From Alkaliphilus hydrothermalis (lineage in GTDB: Bacteria > Bacillota > Clostridia > Peptostreptococcales > Natronincolaceae), in the NCBI RefSeq assembly GCF_016908555.1, contig NZ_JAFBEE010000013.1, positions 20,655-84,654 of the forward strand: a stretch of DNA of 64,000 nt. The letters are read 5' to 3'. How positions within the stretch are numbered: the first letter of the stretch is position 1; every line of letters starts with the position of its first letter. The translations under genes and the position numbers were made by a program. Positions 9,786 to 19,626 of this stretch are shown here, one piece after another. The notes under the pieces were generated by a model. That model made no database searches, was not told the origin of the DNA, and saw only the letters and a program-made list of their open reading frames with translations.

Positions 9786-11741
9786 TTAGAATTGAATGTA
9801 ACCTTGTGCCATAAAACGCTCTAATTCTTCTGCCGGAAGGGGTTTGCTGATTAAATACCCCTGGGCATGATCACATTTTTTTTCAACTAGGTGATGTAGT
9901 TGGTCTAGGGTCTCTACTCCTTCAGCAATGACATTTAGGTTTAGCTTGTGGGCTAGAGAAATGATTGTTTCCAATATGTCATTTTCCACTGGGTTGTTTT
10001 CAATATTCGTGATGAAGCTCCTATCAATTTTTAGAGTGTTAATTGGAAGCTTTCTTAAATAGTTTAGTGAAGAAAACCCTGTGCCAAAGTCATCCAATGA
10101 AATCTTAACCCCAACGTTTTTCAAGGCTTGTAGGGTTCCTAAAGTGGTATCAATAGATTCCATTAAAACACTTTCAGTTATTTCAAGTTCAAGATATTCT
10201 GGATCTAAAGCTGTTTTGTTTAGGAGTTCATTTATTATGGACAAAAAATCTTTATGTTGCAATTGTACCGCAGAAATATTAACTGCCATATACACGGGAG
10301 GAAAGCCTTTGCTTTGCCAATCCTTATTTTGTCTGCAGGCTCTTTCAATAATCCACTTACCCATATCTACGATTAAGCCTGTCGTCTCAGCAATAGAGAT
10401 AAATTGCATAGGTGGTATTATTCCAAACTCAGGAGACATCCATCTAATTAAGGCCTCTACCCCAACGATTTTACCTGTTTTTGAGTCGATTTGAGGCTGA
10501 TAGTAAAGGCAAAACTCATCGTTTTGTAAAGCATGTCTTATCTTTACTACCATTTCTTTGGTATTTAAAATATTGTTGTACATGTACAACTGGAAAAATT
10601 GGAATTGATTTTTTCCCAACTCCTTTGCTTTGCTCATGGCAATGTTGGCCCGCTGTAGTAGTATATTAGAATCGTCACCGTCTTCTGGGTAGTGGGAGAT
10701 CCCAATACTAGAACCGATATAAATCTCCTGGTTGTTAATACTCCAAGGATTGTGGAATAATTTGATGAGATTTTCCGCTAATTCTGTAATCTCTTCTATG
10801 GAATGTACCTCAGAAATCAACAGAGCGAATTCATCCCCTCCAAATCTAGACACAAAATATTTCGATTCATCATTAAAAATTATCCTCAGCTTGCTGGCAA
10901 CAGATTGAAGTAATTGATCCCCATATTCGTAATCTAAGGTATTGTTGACTACTTTGAAATCATCAATATTGATAAAAAATATAAACATCTTTTTATCGGA
11001 GACACTATTAAATTCTTTGATTTTACTTGATATTTCTTTAAATAAATAGGTTTGATTCGGTAACTTAGTCAGTGAGTCATAGTATGCTATGTACTTCGTC
11101 TGTTCTTCAGCTTTATTGATTTTAAAGATAACCCTAACATATGCCCAAACTAGAAATAAAGTACAAAGGAGTAGTATGACTGCCACATAAGTGATTTTTG
11201 ATCGATAATAATAATGAGTAATTTGAATTAAATTCTTTACAGTGTCATTATTAATCGAGGTAATCTCATCTATGGTTTCGATTATATTGTCCCCAGTCAT
11301 TTTTAAGTTAGTTATTTGATCAGTATCTAAAACTTCTCTATTCTTTAGCCGATCATTTACTGATTGCAATTGTCTGATATAGGATTCATAGTTAAATCTT
11401 AGATTACGTAGTTTAATTAGTTTGTCGGAGTTTCCATCAACCATTTCATAGGAGTGCAATAGAGTCTTTATTTGACGGTCCTTTGCATCAACAATTAAAA
11501 CAGGAGTGATGGAGTAGTCTTCCTTAGCTATGGCTGTATTTACAGTCATGCGAATCTCTAAAAAAGCTTTTCTGATTTCATATAAATCATCGTTTTGGGA
11601 GTTAATGATTCTAAATTTAGATATATTACTATTTAATATGCCTAGATTCCATAATCCATAGAGGCTTGTTGAGATAATGGCAATTATAATAATTCCTATC
11701 GGTAGCATAAAACTTTTTTGTCTCTTTAAATGTTGGAGCAT
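9786..11741 (-). CDS. Membrane GGDEF-EAL cyclic-di-GMP protein
   Basis: The 651-residue protein has membrane helix 1 at about residues 12-33, an extracytoplasmic helical region to about 180, helix 2 at about 182-207, a GGDEF domain (about 220-380) with intact FGGDEFALL, and an EAL domain (about 400-645) with GVEALIRW and the catalytic-loop motif DDFGTGFSSL. Both active-site signatures look intact, so it could make or degrade c-di-GMP; which activity dominates cannot be told. The extracytoplasmic part resembles a four-helix sensor. It is transcribed alone. A second c-di-GMP-related protein lies at 27272-29803. Confidence 0.9.
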   Translation of the reverse strand: MLQHLKRQKSFMLPIGIIIIAIISTSLYGLWNLGILNSNISKFRIINSQNDDLYEIRKAFLEIRMTVNTAIAKEDYSITPVLIVDAKDRQIKTLLHSYEMVDGNSDKLIKLRNLRFNYESYIRQLQSVNDRLKNREVLDTDQITNLKMTGDNIIETIDEITSINNDTVKNLIQITHYYYRSKITYVAVILLLCTLFLVWAYVRVIFKINKAEEQTKYIAYYDSLTKLPNQTYLFKEISSKIKEFNSVSDKKMFIFFINIDDFKVVNNTLDYEYGDQLLQSVASKLRIIFNDESKYFVSRFGGDEFALLISEVHSIEEITELAENLIKLFHNPWSINNQEIYIGSSIGISHYPEDGDDSNILLQRANIAMSKAKELGKNQFQFFQLYMYNNILNTKEMVVKIRHALQNDEFCLYYQPQIDSKTGKIVGVEALIRWMSPEFGIIPPMQFISIAETTGLIVDMGKWIIERACRQNKDWQSKGFPPVYMAVNISAVQLQHKDFLSIINELLNKTALDPEYLELEITESVLMESIDTTLGTLQALKNVGVKISLDDFGTGFSSLNYLRKLPINTLKIDRSFITNIENNPVENDILETIISLAHKLNLNVIAEGVETLDQLHHLVEKKCDHAQGYLISKPLPAEELERFMAQGYIQF

Positions 11742-12053
11742 TAAAAAATTCCCTCCTAGTCAGTCAAGTCTTGCATGTATGGTCTTTTTAAACACAATAC
11801 AAAATCTATTTTTGTTGTTATTTATTGTTCTATTGTTTCGACAATTATTCACAAATTACCTGCTTGCTATCTAAAAAAATAAAAAAAATTTCTAAAATCC
11901 AGCGTTTCAGTGATATCCGGAATACAGTTATAATGGTGTGAGTTTAAATTTTATTTTTCTTGAAAAAGTTAGTTCCTTGTATGTACTATAAAAAAAGTTA
12001 TAGGGAACTATAAGTTATATAAATAGAGTTAGAAGGAAGGGAGAAGATGTCTG
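11742..12053. other. intergenic region between divergent genes
   Basis: AT-rich. A TATAAT hexamer at 11929-11934 and a GGAAGGGAG ribosome site just before 12047 point to a promoter for the small gene at 12054. I see no other structure. Confidence 0.4.
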
Positions 12054-12278
12054 ATGGAAGAAAAGCCCTTGATATCTGATAATGCCATTAGGGTTAATGG
12101 TATTGTTAATGTACCAGAAGGAGAGCATTGGGAAAAATTTTGGGATGACTTTATCATTTGGTTGGAAAATAGAGGTGGTGGTTTTTTTGGAGTTACTGAA
12201 CCCATCAACAAGGATGAGGAAGGTGAATCGGTTATTGAGAAGATTCTAGAGGATAGTGGCATCAGATTTGATGAATAG
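12054..12278 (+). CDS. Small acidic protein of unknown function
   Basis: The 74-residue protein has the core VNVPEGEHWEKFWDDFI, with several Trp, Asp and Glu residues, and no membrane segment or signal. The frame has a plausible ribosome site (AAGGAAGGGAG) about 11 bases upstream and a nearby TATAAT. The aromatic/acidic pattern resembles short cytosolic proteins found singly in Clostridia, but I do not recognise the family. An opposite-strand frame of similar length covers it and lacks a ribosome site. The reading is moderately likely. Confidence 0.6.
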   Translation: MEEKPLISDNAIRVNGIVNVPEGEHWEKFWDDFIIWLENRGGGFFGVTEPINKDEEGESVIEKILEDSGIRFDE

Positions 12279-12554
12279 AAGATGATGTACAAAGGATCAG
12301 CACTCTACTTGTTTTATTATGGGAGGGTTGCTGATTTTTATGTTAACTTATGTTTTAAGTGTTAATCAAGATAGTTAACAAAGATGATATGCTTCAATCG
12401 ATTAGCCTTTTGCACTATTTATATGGGGAGAACCATGATATAATAGTATATACATATTGGAAAAAGAAGGTTTCTCTTGGCTTTGTATTCATTTTTCAAA
12501 ATGACTAAGGGCCATTAATATGATTAAGCGGAATTAGGATGGTGATGTAATCAA

Positions 12555-13421
12555 ATGGTATTAATATCTAGAAATGATCCCTGCTGGTGTGGTAGCGGGA
12601 AGAAATACAAGAAATGCCATATGGAAAAGGAAGAGATTCTTTTAGACTATAAAAATAAAGGTTATCGTATTCCAAAGCAAGAACTTATTAAAACACAAGA
12701 GGATATAGAAGGGCTTCGTAAAAGCGCAGCCATTACAAAAGCGATATTAGATATGATGGAGGAGAAGGTAAAGGAGGGCGTCACCACAAATGAAATAAAT
12801 CAGTGGGCCCATGAGTATACAATGATTCATGGTGGGACTCCAGCTCCTTTGGGCTACAATGGATATCCAAAGAGTGTTTGTACCTCCATTAATGAAGTGA
12901 TCTGCCATGGAATCCCTGAGGATAGAAGGCTAGTGGAGGGAGATATCGTTAATATTGATGTCACAACCATATTAGATGGTTATTTTGCCGATGCCAGTAG
13001 AATGTATACCATTGGCAACATTAGTGAAGAAGCTAGAAAAATAGTACAATGCGCTAAAGAATGTCTACAGGTGGGGATAGATGCTGTAAAGCCTTATATG
13101 CCTTTTAATGTGATTGGTGCAGCCATTGAAGCCCATGCTACAAAATATGGTTACTCAGTGGTGAAGGACTTCGGCGGTCATGGAATAGGCTTGAAATTCC
13201 ACGAAGACCCCTTTATATATCATTATGACCAAGGTGGAAAGGGCATGATTATGCTGCCAGGAATGGTCTTTACAATAGAACCAATGATTAATCAAGGAAG
13301 TTATCAATGTAACATATTAGAAGATAATTGGACGGCCGTCACTGTAGATGGTGGATTGTCAGCCCAATGGGAGCATACGCTTTTGGTGACGGAGACCGGA
13401 GTAGAGATTTTGACAAAGTAG
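12555..13421 (+). CDS. map: Methionine aminopeptidase type I with SEC-C zinc motif
   Basis: Removes the initiator methionine from nascent proteins. Residues 1-25 hold a SEC-C motif (NDPCWCGSGKKYKKCH), a zinc-binding module also found at the end of SecA, and the peptidase domain follows from about residue 40. Metal ligands are seen in NIDVTTILDGYFADASR (two Asp), the GGHGIG His, and TIEPMI plus the final WEHT Glu residues. The 288-residue length fits SEC-C-containing MetAPs. The N-terminal motif may aid ribosome binding (inference). It is preceded by GGTGATG and stands alone. Confidence 0.93.
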   Translation: MVLISRNDPCWCGSGKKYKKCHMEKEEILLDYKNKGYRIPKQELIKTQEDIEGLRKSAAITKAILDMMEEKVKEGVTTNEINQWAHEYTMIHGGTPAPLGYNGYPKSVCTSINEVICHGIPEDRRLVEGDIVNIDVTTILDGYFADASRMYTIGNISEEARKIVQCAKECLQVGIDAVKPYMPFNVIGAAIEAHATKYGYSVVKDFGGHGIGLKFHEDPFIYHYDQGGKGMIMLPGMVFTIEPMINQGSYQCNILEDNWTAVTVDGGLSAQWEHTLLVTETGVEILTK

Positions 13422-13494
13422 ATTTTTTAAGAGTAATATTAGATAATAGGGAAGCAATAGGCCACTATATCGTGACTATAAGGGATTGATGAAA

Positions 13495-15837
13495 ATGAGT
13501 AAATTAAATGAAATTAAGATATCCGTTAGAAACCTCGTAGAATTTGTACTTCGATCTGGAGATATTGATACCAGCTTTAGGAGTTCCACAAGAGCGGTGG
13601 AGGGAACGAGAGCCCATCAGAAGGTTCAAAAAGCCCAAGGGGATGATTATGAAGCTGAGGTATCCTTGAAGCATCAATTTCAGTACAAGGATTTTAGATT
13701 TGTGATTGAAGGGAGAGTTGATGGGATCATCGACTCACCCCTTGCGGGGGCTTGTATAGATGAAATTAAATCCACCACAAAACCATTGGAAGAGATTCAT
13801 GAGGACTACAACCATCTTCATTGGGCTCAGGCAAAGTGTTATGGGTATATTTATTGCTGGCAGAACAATTTGGAGTGTATAGATATTCAATTAACCTATT
13901 TTCATCTAAAGACGGAGGAATCAAAAATTATCAGAAAGTCCTTCAACTTTGGAGAACTAGAATCGTACTTTTTTGATATTATTGATAAATATATTATTTG
14001 GGCTAGTTTTACAGCTAAATGGCGTTTGATAAGGGATGCCTCCATAGAAAAATTAGAATTTCCCTTTCAGAAGTATCGTAGAGGGCAACGCAAACTGGCG
14101 ATAGAGGTATATCGTAGCATCAAAGACCAAAAAAGATTGTTCGTTAAGGCACCAACGGGGATAGGAAAAACCATATCCACCCTATTTCCCACCATCAAAG
14201 CATTAGGTGAAGGTCATACCTCAAAAATTTTTTATCTTACCGCCAAGACGATTACTAGACAAGTAGCCGAGGAAGCTTTTGTAAAGATGAGAAAAAATGG
14301 ATTAAGATGTAAAACAGTTACTTTAACGGCTAAGGATAAAATTTGCTTTAAAGAGCAATCCATCTGTGAACCAGAATACTGCCAATATGCACAGGGGCAT
14401 TTTAATAGAGTAAACGAAGGAATACTAGACATACTTGAACAAGAAGATCATCTATCTCGAGAAGCTATTGAGGCCTATGCAGAAAAGCACACCCTCTGTC
14501 CCTTTGAGTTTTCCTTGGATTTAGCTTTATGGGCAGATACTTTGATTTGCGACTACAACTATATTTTTGACCCAAGGGTCTATCTTAAAAGATTTTTTGA
14601 CACCAATAATAATGATTATAGTTTTCTAATAGATGAAGCCCACAATCTTGTGGACCGGGCTAGAGAAATGTTTTCGGCTACTCTATATAAATCCCATTTT
14701 TTAGACCTGAAAAAGATTTTCAAAGACCAAGAGCCTGAAATTGCAAAAGCATTAAATAAATTAAATGCCTACATGTTGAAGATGAAAAAACTGTGCGGAG
14801 ATGGAGATGTCTATACTCAAAAGGAGTTAACCGAGGACATATTATATCTTTTAAACCGTCTCATGACAGAGAGTGAAGAATTTTTAGCTACTAATAAAAA
14901 TAGCGAAGGCCACAAGCCGCTGTTGGAGCTATTTTTTGAATGTTTAGCCTTTACTAGGATTGCAGAGTTTTATGATGAGCGTTATGTAATCTATGTAGAA
15001 CAGGAAAATAAGGATGTCAAGCTGAAAATTTTTTGTTTGGATCCATCTTATTTATTGAGGGAAGCAATTAAAAGAGGAAAGTCTGCAGTCTTTTTCTCTG
15101 CTACTTTATCCCCTATAGAATATTTCAAAGAAATTTTAGGTGGAGAGCAGGATGATCAAACAATGTTGCTTCCTTCTCCTTTTCCTACTGAAAATTTATG
15201 TCTAATGATCGCCAGTAATGTATCAACTAAGTATAAAGATCGAGGGGCTAGTTACGGGACTATTGTCAAATATATAGAAACTGTTGCCTCAAATAAAAGG
15301 GGTAACTACTTGGTATTCTTCCCTTCATACAAGTATATGAATGATGTATATGAGGACTTTGTGGTGCAGTATCCTCAATTTAAAACATTAATTCAAAACA
15401 ACATCATGTCGGAGGAAGAAAGGGAAGATTTTTTAGAAGAATTTAAAGAATCACCCCATGAAACATTAATAGGTTTTGCTGTAATGGGGGGGATTTTTTC
15501 AGAGGGAATAGATTTGAAAGGAAGTCGGTTGTCTGGAGCCATCATCGTAGGGGTAGGATTGCCACAAATATGCTTAGAAAGAAATATCGTTCGTGATTAT
15601 TTTAATAGAATTAATCAACAAGGGTTCAACTATTCCTATATATACCCAGGAATGAACAAGGTTCTGCAAGCAGCAGGTAGAGTGATTCGGACGGAGGAAG
15701 ATAAAGGAGTAGTCCTGTTGATTGATGAACGTTTTAATACCATAAGCTACAAGAAAATATTTCCCCATGAATGGAGAAACGCTCTTCTAACAAAATCAAA
15801 GATAGACATTAACAAAAAGCTTAAAGCCTTTTTCTGA
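13495..15837 (+). CDS. PD-(D/E)XK nuclease-fused, Fe-S-cluster XPD/DinG-type DNA helicase
   Basis: The 780-residue protein joins an N-terminal RecB-like nuclease (EGRVDGII followed by CIDEIKST, about residues 65-100) to a superfamily 2 helicase. The helicase shows Walker A APTGIGKT (about residue 220), DEAH in FLIDEAHNLVD, and late motif QAAGRVIRTEEDKG. Four cysteines between motifs Ia and II (KICFKEQ, CEPEYC, TLCPFEF) match the XPD [4Fe-4S] cluster. The probable role is DNA repair or processing of branched DNA, coupling unwinding to cleavage. An earlier TTG at 13486 overlaps the AAGGGA ribosome site; the ATG at 13495 has good spacing. It is probably an independent unit. Confidence 0.88.
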   Translation: MSKLNEIKISVRNLVEFVLRSGDIDTSFRSSTRAVEGTRAHQKVQKAQGDDYEAEVSLKHQFQYKDFRFVIEGRVDGIIDSPLAGACIDEIKSTTKPLEEIHEDYNHLHWAQAKCYGYIYCWQNNLECIDIQLTYFHLKTEESKIIRKSFNFGELESYFFDIIDKYIIWASFTAKWRLIRDASIEKLEFPFQKYRRGQRKLAIEVYRSIKDQKRLFVKAPTGIGKTISTLFPTIKALGEGHTSKIFYLTAKTITRQVAEEAFVKMRKNGLRCKTVTLTAKDKICFKEQSICEPEYCQYAQGHFNRVNEGILDILEQEDHLSREAIEAYAEKHTLCPFEFSLDLALWADTLICDYNYIFDPRVYLKRFFDTNNNDYSFLIDEAHNLVDRAREMFSATLYKSHFLDLKKIFKDQEPEIAKALNKLNAYMLKMKKLCGDGDVYTQKELTEDILYLLNRLMTESEEFLATNKNSEGHKPLLELFFECLAFTRIAEFYDERYVIYVEQENKDVKLKIFCLDPSYLLREAIKRGKSAVFFSATLSPIEYFKEILGGEQDDQTMLLPSPFPTENLCLMIASNVSTKYKDRGASYGTIVKYIETVASNKRGNYLVFFPSYKYMNDVYEDFVVQYPQFKTLIQNNIMSEEEREDFLEEFKESPHETLIGFAVMGGIFSEGIDLKGSRLSGAIIVGVGLPQICLERNIVRDYFNRINQQGFNYSYIYPGMNKVLQAAGRVIRTEEDKGVVLLIDERFNTISYKKIFPHEWRNALLTKSKIDINKKLKAFF

Positions 15838-15921
15838 ATTCCCTTACTTTAAAATGAGTATGAGCACATTGAATCACCTCGACTTTGTAGAATGCAAAGC
15901 AATCAATTGCCCGTTTCCACA

Positions 15922-15952
15922 AAAAAAGGTAGGGATTATCCCTACCTTTTAC
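15922..15952. terminator. bidirectional intrinsic terminator
   Basis: AAAAGGTAGGGATTATCCCTACCTTTT is a near-perfect palindrome flanked by A and T runs, between the convergent helicase and hydrolase genes. Confidence 0.88.
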
Positions 15953-15971
15953 AATGAAATCTTGTTGTAAA

Positions 15972-16676
15972 CTATTGATAAAATACGTGGTCACCTATTC
16001 TAGTAACATAGCTTTTATTTCTGACAATCCATGTTCCTGCTGCTTTATCTGGATTGAAGAAATAAGTTGACTGACCTACTGGTCTAGCACCATTCAATGC
16101 ATCTTTAGCTGCACGAATACTCTCTTGAGATGGTGTGTTGTAGATTGTACCGTCGGCTACAGGGCTAAATTGAGGAATATTTTTATAATATTCAAAAATT
16201 ACATTATATATCGTGTTGGGGAAACTATTTGATTTTACCCTGTTTAATACGACGTTACCTACAGCTACCTTCCCTTGATATGGTTCGGCACCTGCTTCAG
16301 CATGGATGATTCTAGATAACCAATATAGGTCATCATTAGTATAATTTTTAGTAGAGGCACTTCTGGATATAGTTGTTTTTTTAGCGTATAGGGTAGATTG
16401 CGTTTGGCGACCAGCTATACCATCAACTGTAATGCCACTGGCCTTTTGGAAACTAATGACTGCGGCACGGGTTATTCTACCATATATTCCATCCACAACA
16501 CTATTATAGAGACCTCTGTTTTTTAATTCTGTTTGAAGCCTTACTACATCATTACCACGACTACCAATTGTAAGGTTACGATAAGATTCGCCTGCTGCCA
16601 TGACCCCTACTACTTGAATAGAAATAAATAGTAAAATCAAAAGTACTGCCATTAATCTTTTTTGATACTTTTGCAT
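15972..16676 (-). CDS. SleB-type cell-wall hydrolase with peptidoglycan-binding domain
   Basis: The 234-residue protein has an N-terminal signal peptide (hydrophobic residues 8-26), a PG_binding_1 domain (SRGNDVVRLQTELKNRGLY onward, about residues 38-95), and a C-terminal Hydrolase_2/SleB domain starting LSRIIHAEAGAEPYQG with the catalytic Glu. SleB proteins are lytic transglycosylases that open spore cortex; close relatives also act on vegetative wall. The leader carries a c-di-AMP riboswitch (16692-16816), a common arrangement for wall hydrolases, so expression should fall when c-di-AMP is high. It lacks a YpeB partner gene here, so a vegetative role is equally possible. Confidence 0.88.
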   Translation of the reverse strand: MQKYQKRLMAVLLILLFISIQVVGVMAAGESYRNLTIGSRGNDVVRLQTELKNRGLYNSVVDGIYGRITRAAVISFQKASGITVDGIAGRQTQSTLYAKKTTISRSASTKNYTNDDLYWLSRIIHAEAGAEPYQGKVAVGNVVLNRVKSNSFPNTIYNVIFEYYKNIPQFSPVADGTIYNTPSQESIRAAKDALNGARPVGQSTYFFNPDKAAGTWIVRNKSYVTRIGDHVFYQ

Positions 16677-16691
16677 TCTAGTCCACTCCTT

Positions 16692-16816
16692 CCATAATCG
16701 CTTCCGAAGTTAGCTGACGGGTGCGGGATAGAAGGCTCCCTACCATAAGACTCATGGATTAACCCCTACATTGGTTCCTCCGTACCCAGAAATCTGGGAT
16801 TCAGCAGTTTGTTGGC
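16692..16816 (-). ncRNA. ydaO/yuaA-type c-di-AMP riboswitch
   Basis: Read on the minus strand, the leader contains CTGCTGAATCCCAGA, then GGGTACGGAGGAACCAA, GGGGTTAATCC, and finally ATCCCGCACCCGTCAGCTAA with TTCGGAAGCG. These match the conserved blocks of the ydaO class in order and spacing, just upstream of the cell-wall hydrolase gene, a known target of this riboswitch. Binding of c-di-AMP usually switches the downstream gene off. The exact ends are approximate. I see no strong separate terminator between the riboswitch and the gene. Confidence 0.88.
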
Positions 16817-17081
16817 TGATGCAATATGGATAATTATACAGGAGGTTTGACATTATGTAAACCTACAAAATGAAATTACATTAAATTACCAGAGTATAAA
16901 CTAAAGTGCATAATGTCATATAGGTTCGAAGATTAGGTGCAGATAATAGATATCATATAATTTTTTTTATACGAGTAAAGAGGATTTAAAAGAATTATGC
17001 AGAATATTTTATTTAATGAAATAAATTTAAGCTAAATATAATAAGTTATATGAAGCTAATTAAAAGGATGGTGGCAAATTA
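16817..17081. other. AT-rich intergenic region upstream of the c-di-AMP riboswitch and of pepF
   Basis: It holds the diverging promoters of the hydrolase and the oligoendopeptidase genes. No conserved RNA, repeat or small gene is evident beyond the riboswitch. Confidence 0.4.
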
Positions 17082-18779
17082 ATGTTAACATTTAAGGATT
17101 ATCAATATGTAAGACCTGACATGGAAAACATGGAAAAAGAGATGGACAGATTATTAAAGGATTTTGATCACGCAGAGTCCTTTGAAATCCAAGATGGCAT
17201 TATGACAGAAATTAATGGACTAAGAAACGACTTTGAAACAATGACGAACTTAGTGCATATTCGTCATACTGTAGATACTACAGATGCTTTTTATGAAGCT
17301 GAAAATGATTATATTGATGAAGTAACACCAGTTTATAGTGGATTTGGAAATCGCTTTTATAAATCTTTGCTTAATTCTAAGTTTAGAAAAGAGCTAGAAG
17401 ACAAATGGGGACAACAGTTATTTAGAATCGCAGAATTACAACTTAAAACCTTCCGCCCTGAAATTATTGAAGATCTACAGAAAGAAAATAAGTTAGCCAG
17501 TCAATATGTTAAATTGAGGGCTTCTGCAAAAATCGACTTCCAAGGGGAAGAAAGAAATATCCCACAAATGCAACCCTTCATGGAGTCAAAGGATCGGGAT
17601 GTAAGAAAGGCTGCTCAAGAGGCATTAAATGGTTTCTTTGCAGAAAATGAAGCAAAGTTTGACGAGATTTATGATCAGTTAGTTAAGGTAAGAACTAAAA
17701 TAGCTAAGGATTTAGGTTTTACTAACTTCGTTGAATTAGGCTATGCTAGAATGAAGCGTTCTGATTATAATGCCGATATGGCTGCAAACTATAGGAAGCA
17801 AGTGTATGAGAGTCTTGTACCTGTAGCTACCAAGCTTAGGGAAAGACAAGCAAAAAGATTACAATTAGACAGTCTTAAATATTATGATGAGTCTTTAGAA
17901 TTCTTAACAGGAAATGCGACTCCAAAGGGAAGTCCTGAATGGATTATTAACAATGGTAAGAAGATGTATCAGGAACTATCACCTGAAACCAACGAGTTCT
18001 TTACTTTTATGATTGAGAATGAGTTATTGGATCTTGAAGCTAAGAAGGGTAAAGCAGGGGGAGGGTACTGTACATACTTAAACAATTATAAAGCTCCATT
18101 TATCTTCTCTAATTTTAACGGAACTTCTGGTGACGTGGATGTATTAACCCATGAGGCAGGGCATGCATTTCAAGTATACAGCAGTAGACATTTTGAAGTG
18201 CCAGAGTATGGATTCCCAACCTATGAAGCTTGTGAGATTCACTCCATGAGTATGGAATTTTTTGCTTGGCCTTGGATGAATCTTTTCTTCCAAGAGGACG
18301 AAGCTAAATACAAATTTACGCATTTAAGCTCTGCAATTCTTTTTATTCCTTATGGGGTAACTGTTGATGAATTCCAACACTGGGTATATGAGAATCCAGA
18401 AGCGACTCCAGAGGAAAGAAGAAAGGCGTGGAGGGAAATTGAGGCTAAATATCTACCCCATAGAGATTATGAAGACAATGACTTCCTAAAGCGTGGTGGA
18501 TTCTGGTTTAGACAAGGACACATTTTTGAGATGCCCTTCTATTATATTGATTATACCTTAGCTCAGGTTTGTGCATTCCAATTCTGGGTTAAGTCTGGAG
18601 AAAATAAAGAAAAGGCTTGGAGTGATTATTTAACCCTTTGTCAAGCAGGAGGCAGTCGGTCATTCTTAGAGCTAGTTGAATTAGCAAATTTAAGGAATCC
18701 ATTTGAAGACGGTTGTATCGAGTCAATTATTGGTCCAGTACAACAGTGGCTAGATCAAGTGGACGATACGAAATTTTAG
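17082..18779 (+). CDS. pepF: M3-family oligoendopeptidase
   Basis: The 565-residue zinc metallopeptidase degrades oligopeptides in the cytoplasm. The zinc motif is DVLTHEAGHAFQVYSS (HEXXH, about residue 360), with the third ligand in YEACEIHSMSMEFF (E in the HSMSMEF context). Length and the N-terminal helical domain fit the M3B PepF-related group. GGATGGTGG precedes the ATG by 8 bases. It is followed by its own terminator at 18817-18855. Identification of the family is firm; the exact peptide preference is not known. Confidence 0.92.
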   Translation: MLTFKDYQYVRPDMENMEKEMDRLLKDFDHAESFEIQDGIMTEINGLRNDFETMTNLVHIRHTVDTTDAFYEAENDYIDEVTPVYSGFGNRFYKSLLNSKFRKELEDKWGQQLFRIAELQLKTFRPEIIEDLQKENKLASQYVKLRASAKIDFQGEERNIPQMQPFMESKDRDVRKAAQEALNGFFAENEAKFDEIYDQLVKVRTKIAKDLGFTNFVELGYARMKRSDYNADMAANYRKQVYESLVPVATKLRERQAKRLQLDSLKYYDESLEFLTGNATPKGSPEWIINNGKKMYQELSPETNEFFTFMIENELLDLEAKKGKAGGGYCTYLNNYKAPFIFSNFNGTSGDVDVLTHEAGHAFQVYSSRHFEVPEYGFPTYEACEIHSMSMEFFAWPWMNLFFQEDEAKYKFTHLSSAILFIPYGVTVDEFQHWVYENPEATPEERRKAWREIEAKYLPHRDYEDNDFLKRGGFWFRQGHIFEMPFYYIDYTLAQVCAFQFWVKSGENKEKAWSDYLTLCQAGGSRSFLELVELANLRNPFEDGCIESIIGPVQQWLDQVDDTKF

Positions 18780-18816
18780 AATTAAAACCTAACGATTTAG
18801 ATGTACCTATTAAATT

Positions 18817-18855
18817 AAAACCATATCAGTCTTAGGATTGATGTGGTTTTTTTTA
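18817..18855 (+). terminator. intrinsic terminator after pepF
   Basis: AAACCATATCA pairs with TGATGTGGTTT, followed by a long T run. Confidence 0.88.
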
Positions 18856-18914
18856 GGTGTGGGATAATTATACAAATAAAACCTGGGAAGTTATATTTGA
18901 TGGATTAAGTATTG

Positions 18915-18944
18915 TTGGCAGTTAGGATAAAATGATGGTATAAT
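18915..18944 (+). promoter_or_regulatory. sigma-A-like promoter of udk
   Basis: TTGGCA at 18915-18920 and TATAAT at 18939-18944, 18 bases apart, lie 56 bases before the udk start. Confidence 0.55.
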
Positions 18945-19000
18945 TGGTATCATAGTAAATCATATATAGCGAATGCGGTTATTTTACAGGAGGACAAACG

Positions 19001-19621
19001 ATGAAGCAACCAGTTATAATTGGAATAGCAGGAGGGACGGGTTCAGGAAAGACCACCCTTGCTAGAAAACTAAAGGAAGACTTTGAAGATGATCTACTTC
19101 TACTTTGCCAGGACTACTATTATCGTTCTTTTAACGATATAACCTATGAAGAAAGGTGTAAGCTAAATTTTGATCATCCCAATGCTTTTGATACCGATTT
19201 ATTAGTTGAGCACATAGCAAAATTGAAAAACTTTGAAGCTATTGAAAGACCAGTGTATTCCTTTGTTGAACATATGAGGCAGAAGGAAACTGTTTATGAA
19301 GAGGCTAAAAGAGTCGTGGTACTAGAGGGGATTCTTATATTTGAGAATCCTAAATTAGTTAATCTGATGGATATTAAGGTATTTGTTGATACTGATTCTG
19401 ATATTAGATTTGCCAGAAGGCTGGTAAGGGACATCAATGAAAGAGGTAGGAATGTTGATTCGGTTGTAGATCAATATTTAAACACTGTAAAACCAATGCA
19501 TGAAGCCTTTATTGAGCCCAGTAAAAAGAATGCCGATATCATTATTCCAGAGGGGGGCATGAATCAAGTAGCCTCATCGATGCTGGTGGATAAGATTAAT
19601 ACGATATTAAACAACTGGTAA
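19001..19621 (+). CDS. udk: Uridine kinase
   Basis: Phosphorylates uridine and cytidine in pyrimidine salvage. The 206-residue length is standard. The P-loop is GIAGGTGSGKTTLARKL (residues 8-24), followed by LLCQDYYYRSFNDITYEER with the substrate-binding Asp/Tyr residues, and FDHPNAFD. VDTDSDIRFARRLVRDINERG is the typical lid region. AGGAGG precedes the ATG. A strong terminator follows. Identification is secure. Confidence 0.94.
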   Translation: MKQPVIIGIAGGTGSGKTTLARKLKEDFEDDLLLLCQDYYYRSFNDITYEERCKLNFDHPNAFDTDLLVEHIAKLKNFEAIERPVYSFVEHMRQKETVYEEAKRVVVLEGILIFENPKLVNLMDIKVFVDTDSDIRFARRLVRDINERGRNVDSVVDQYLNTVKPMHEAFIEPSKKNADIIIPEGGMNQVASSMLVDKINTILNNW

Positions 19622-19626
19622 TAAAA

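Noticed and set aside
16677..17081. A second riboswitch or small RNA on the plus strand before pepF
   Set aside because: All conserved blocks belong to the minus-strand c-di-AMP riboswitch; the plus-strand side shows no motif.
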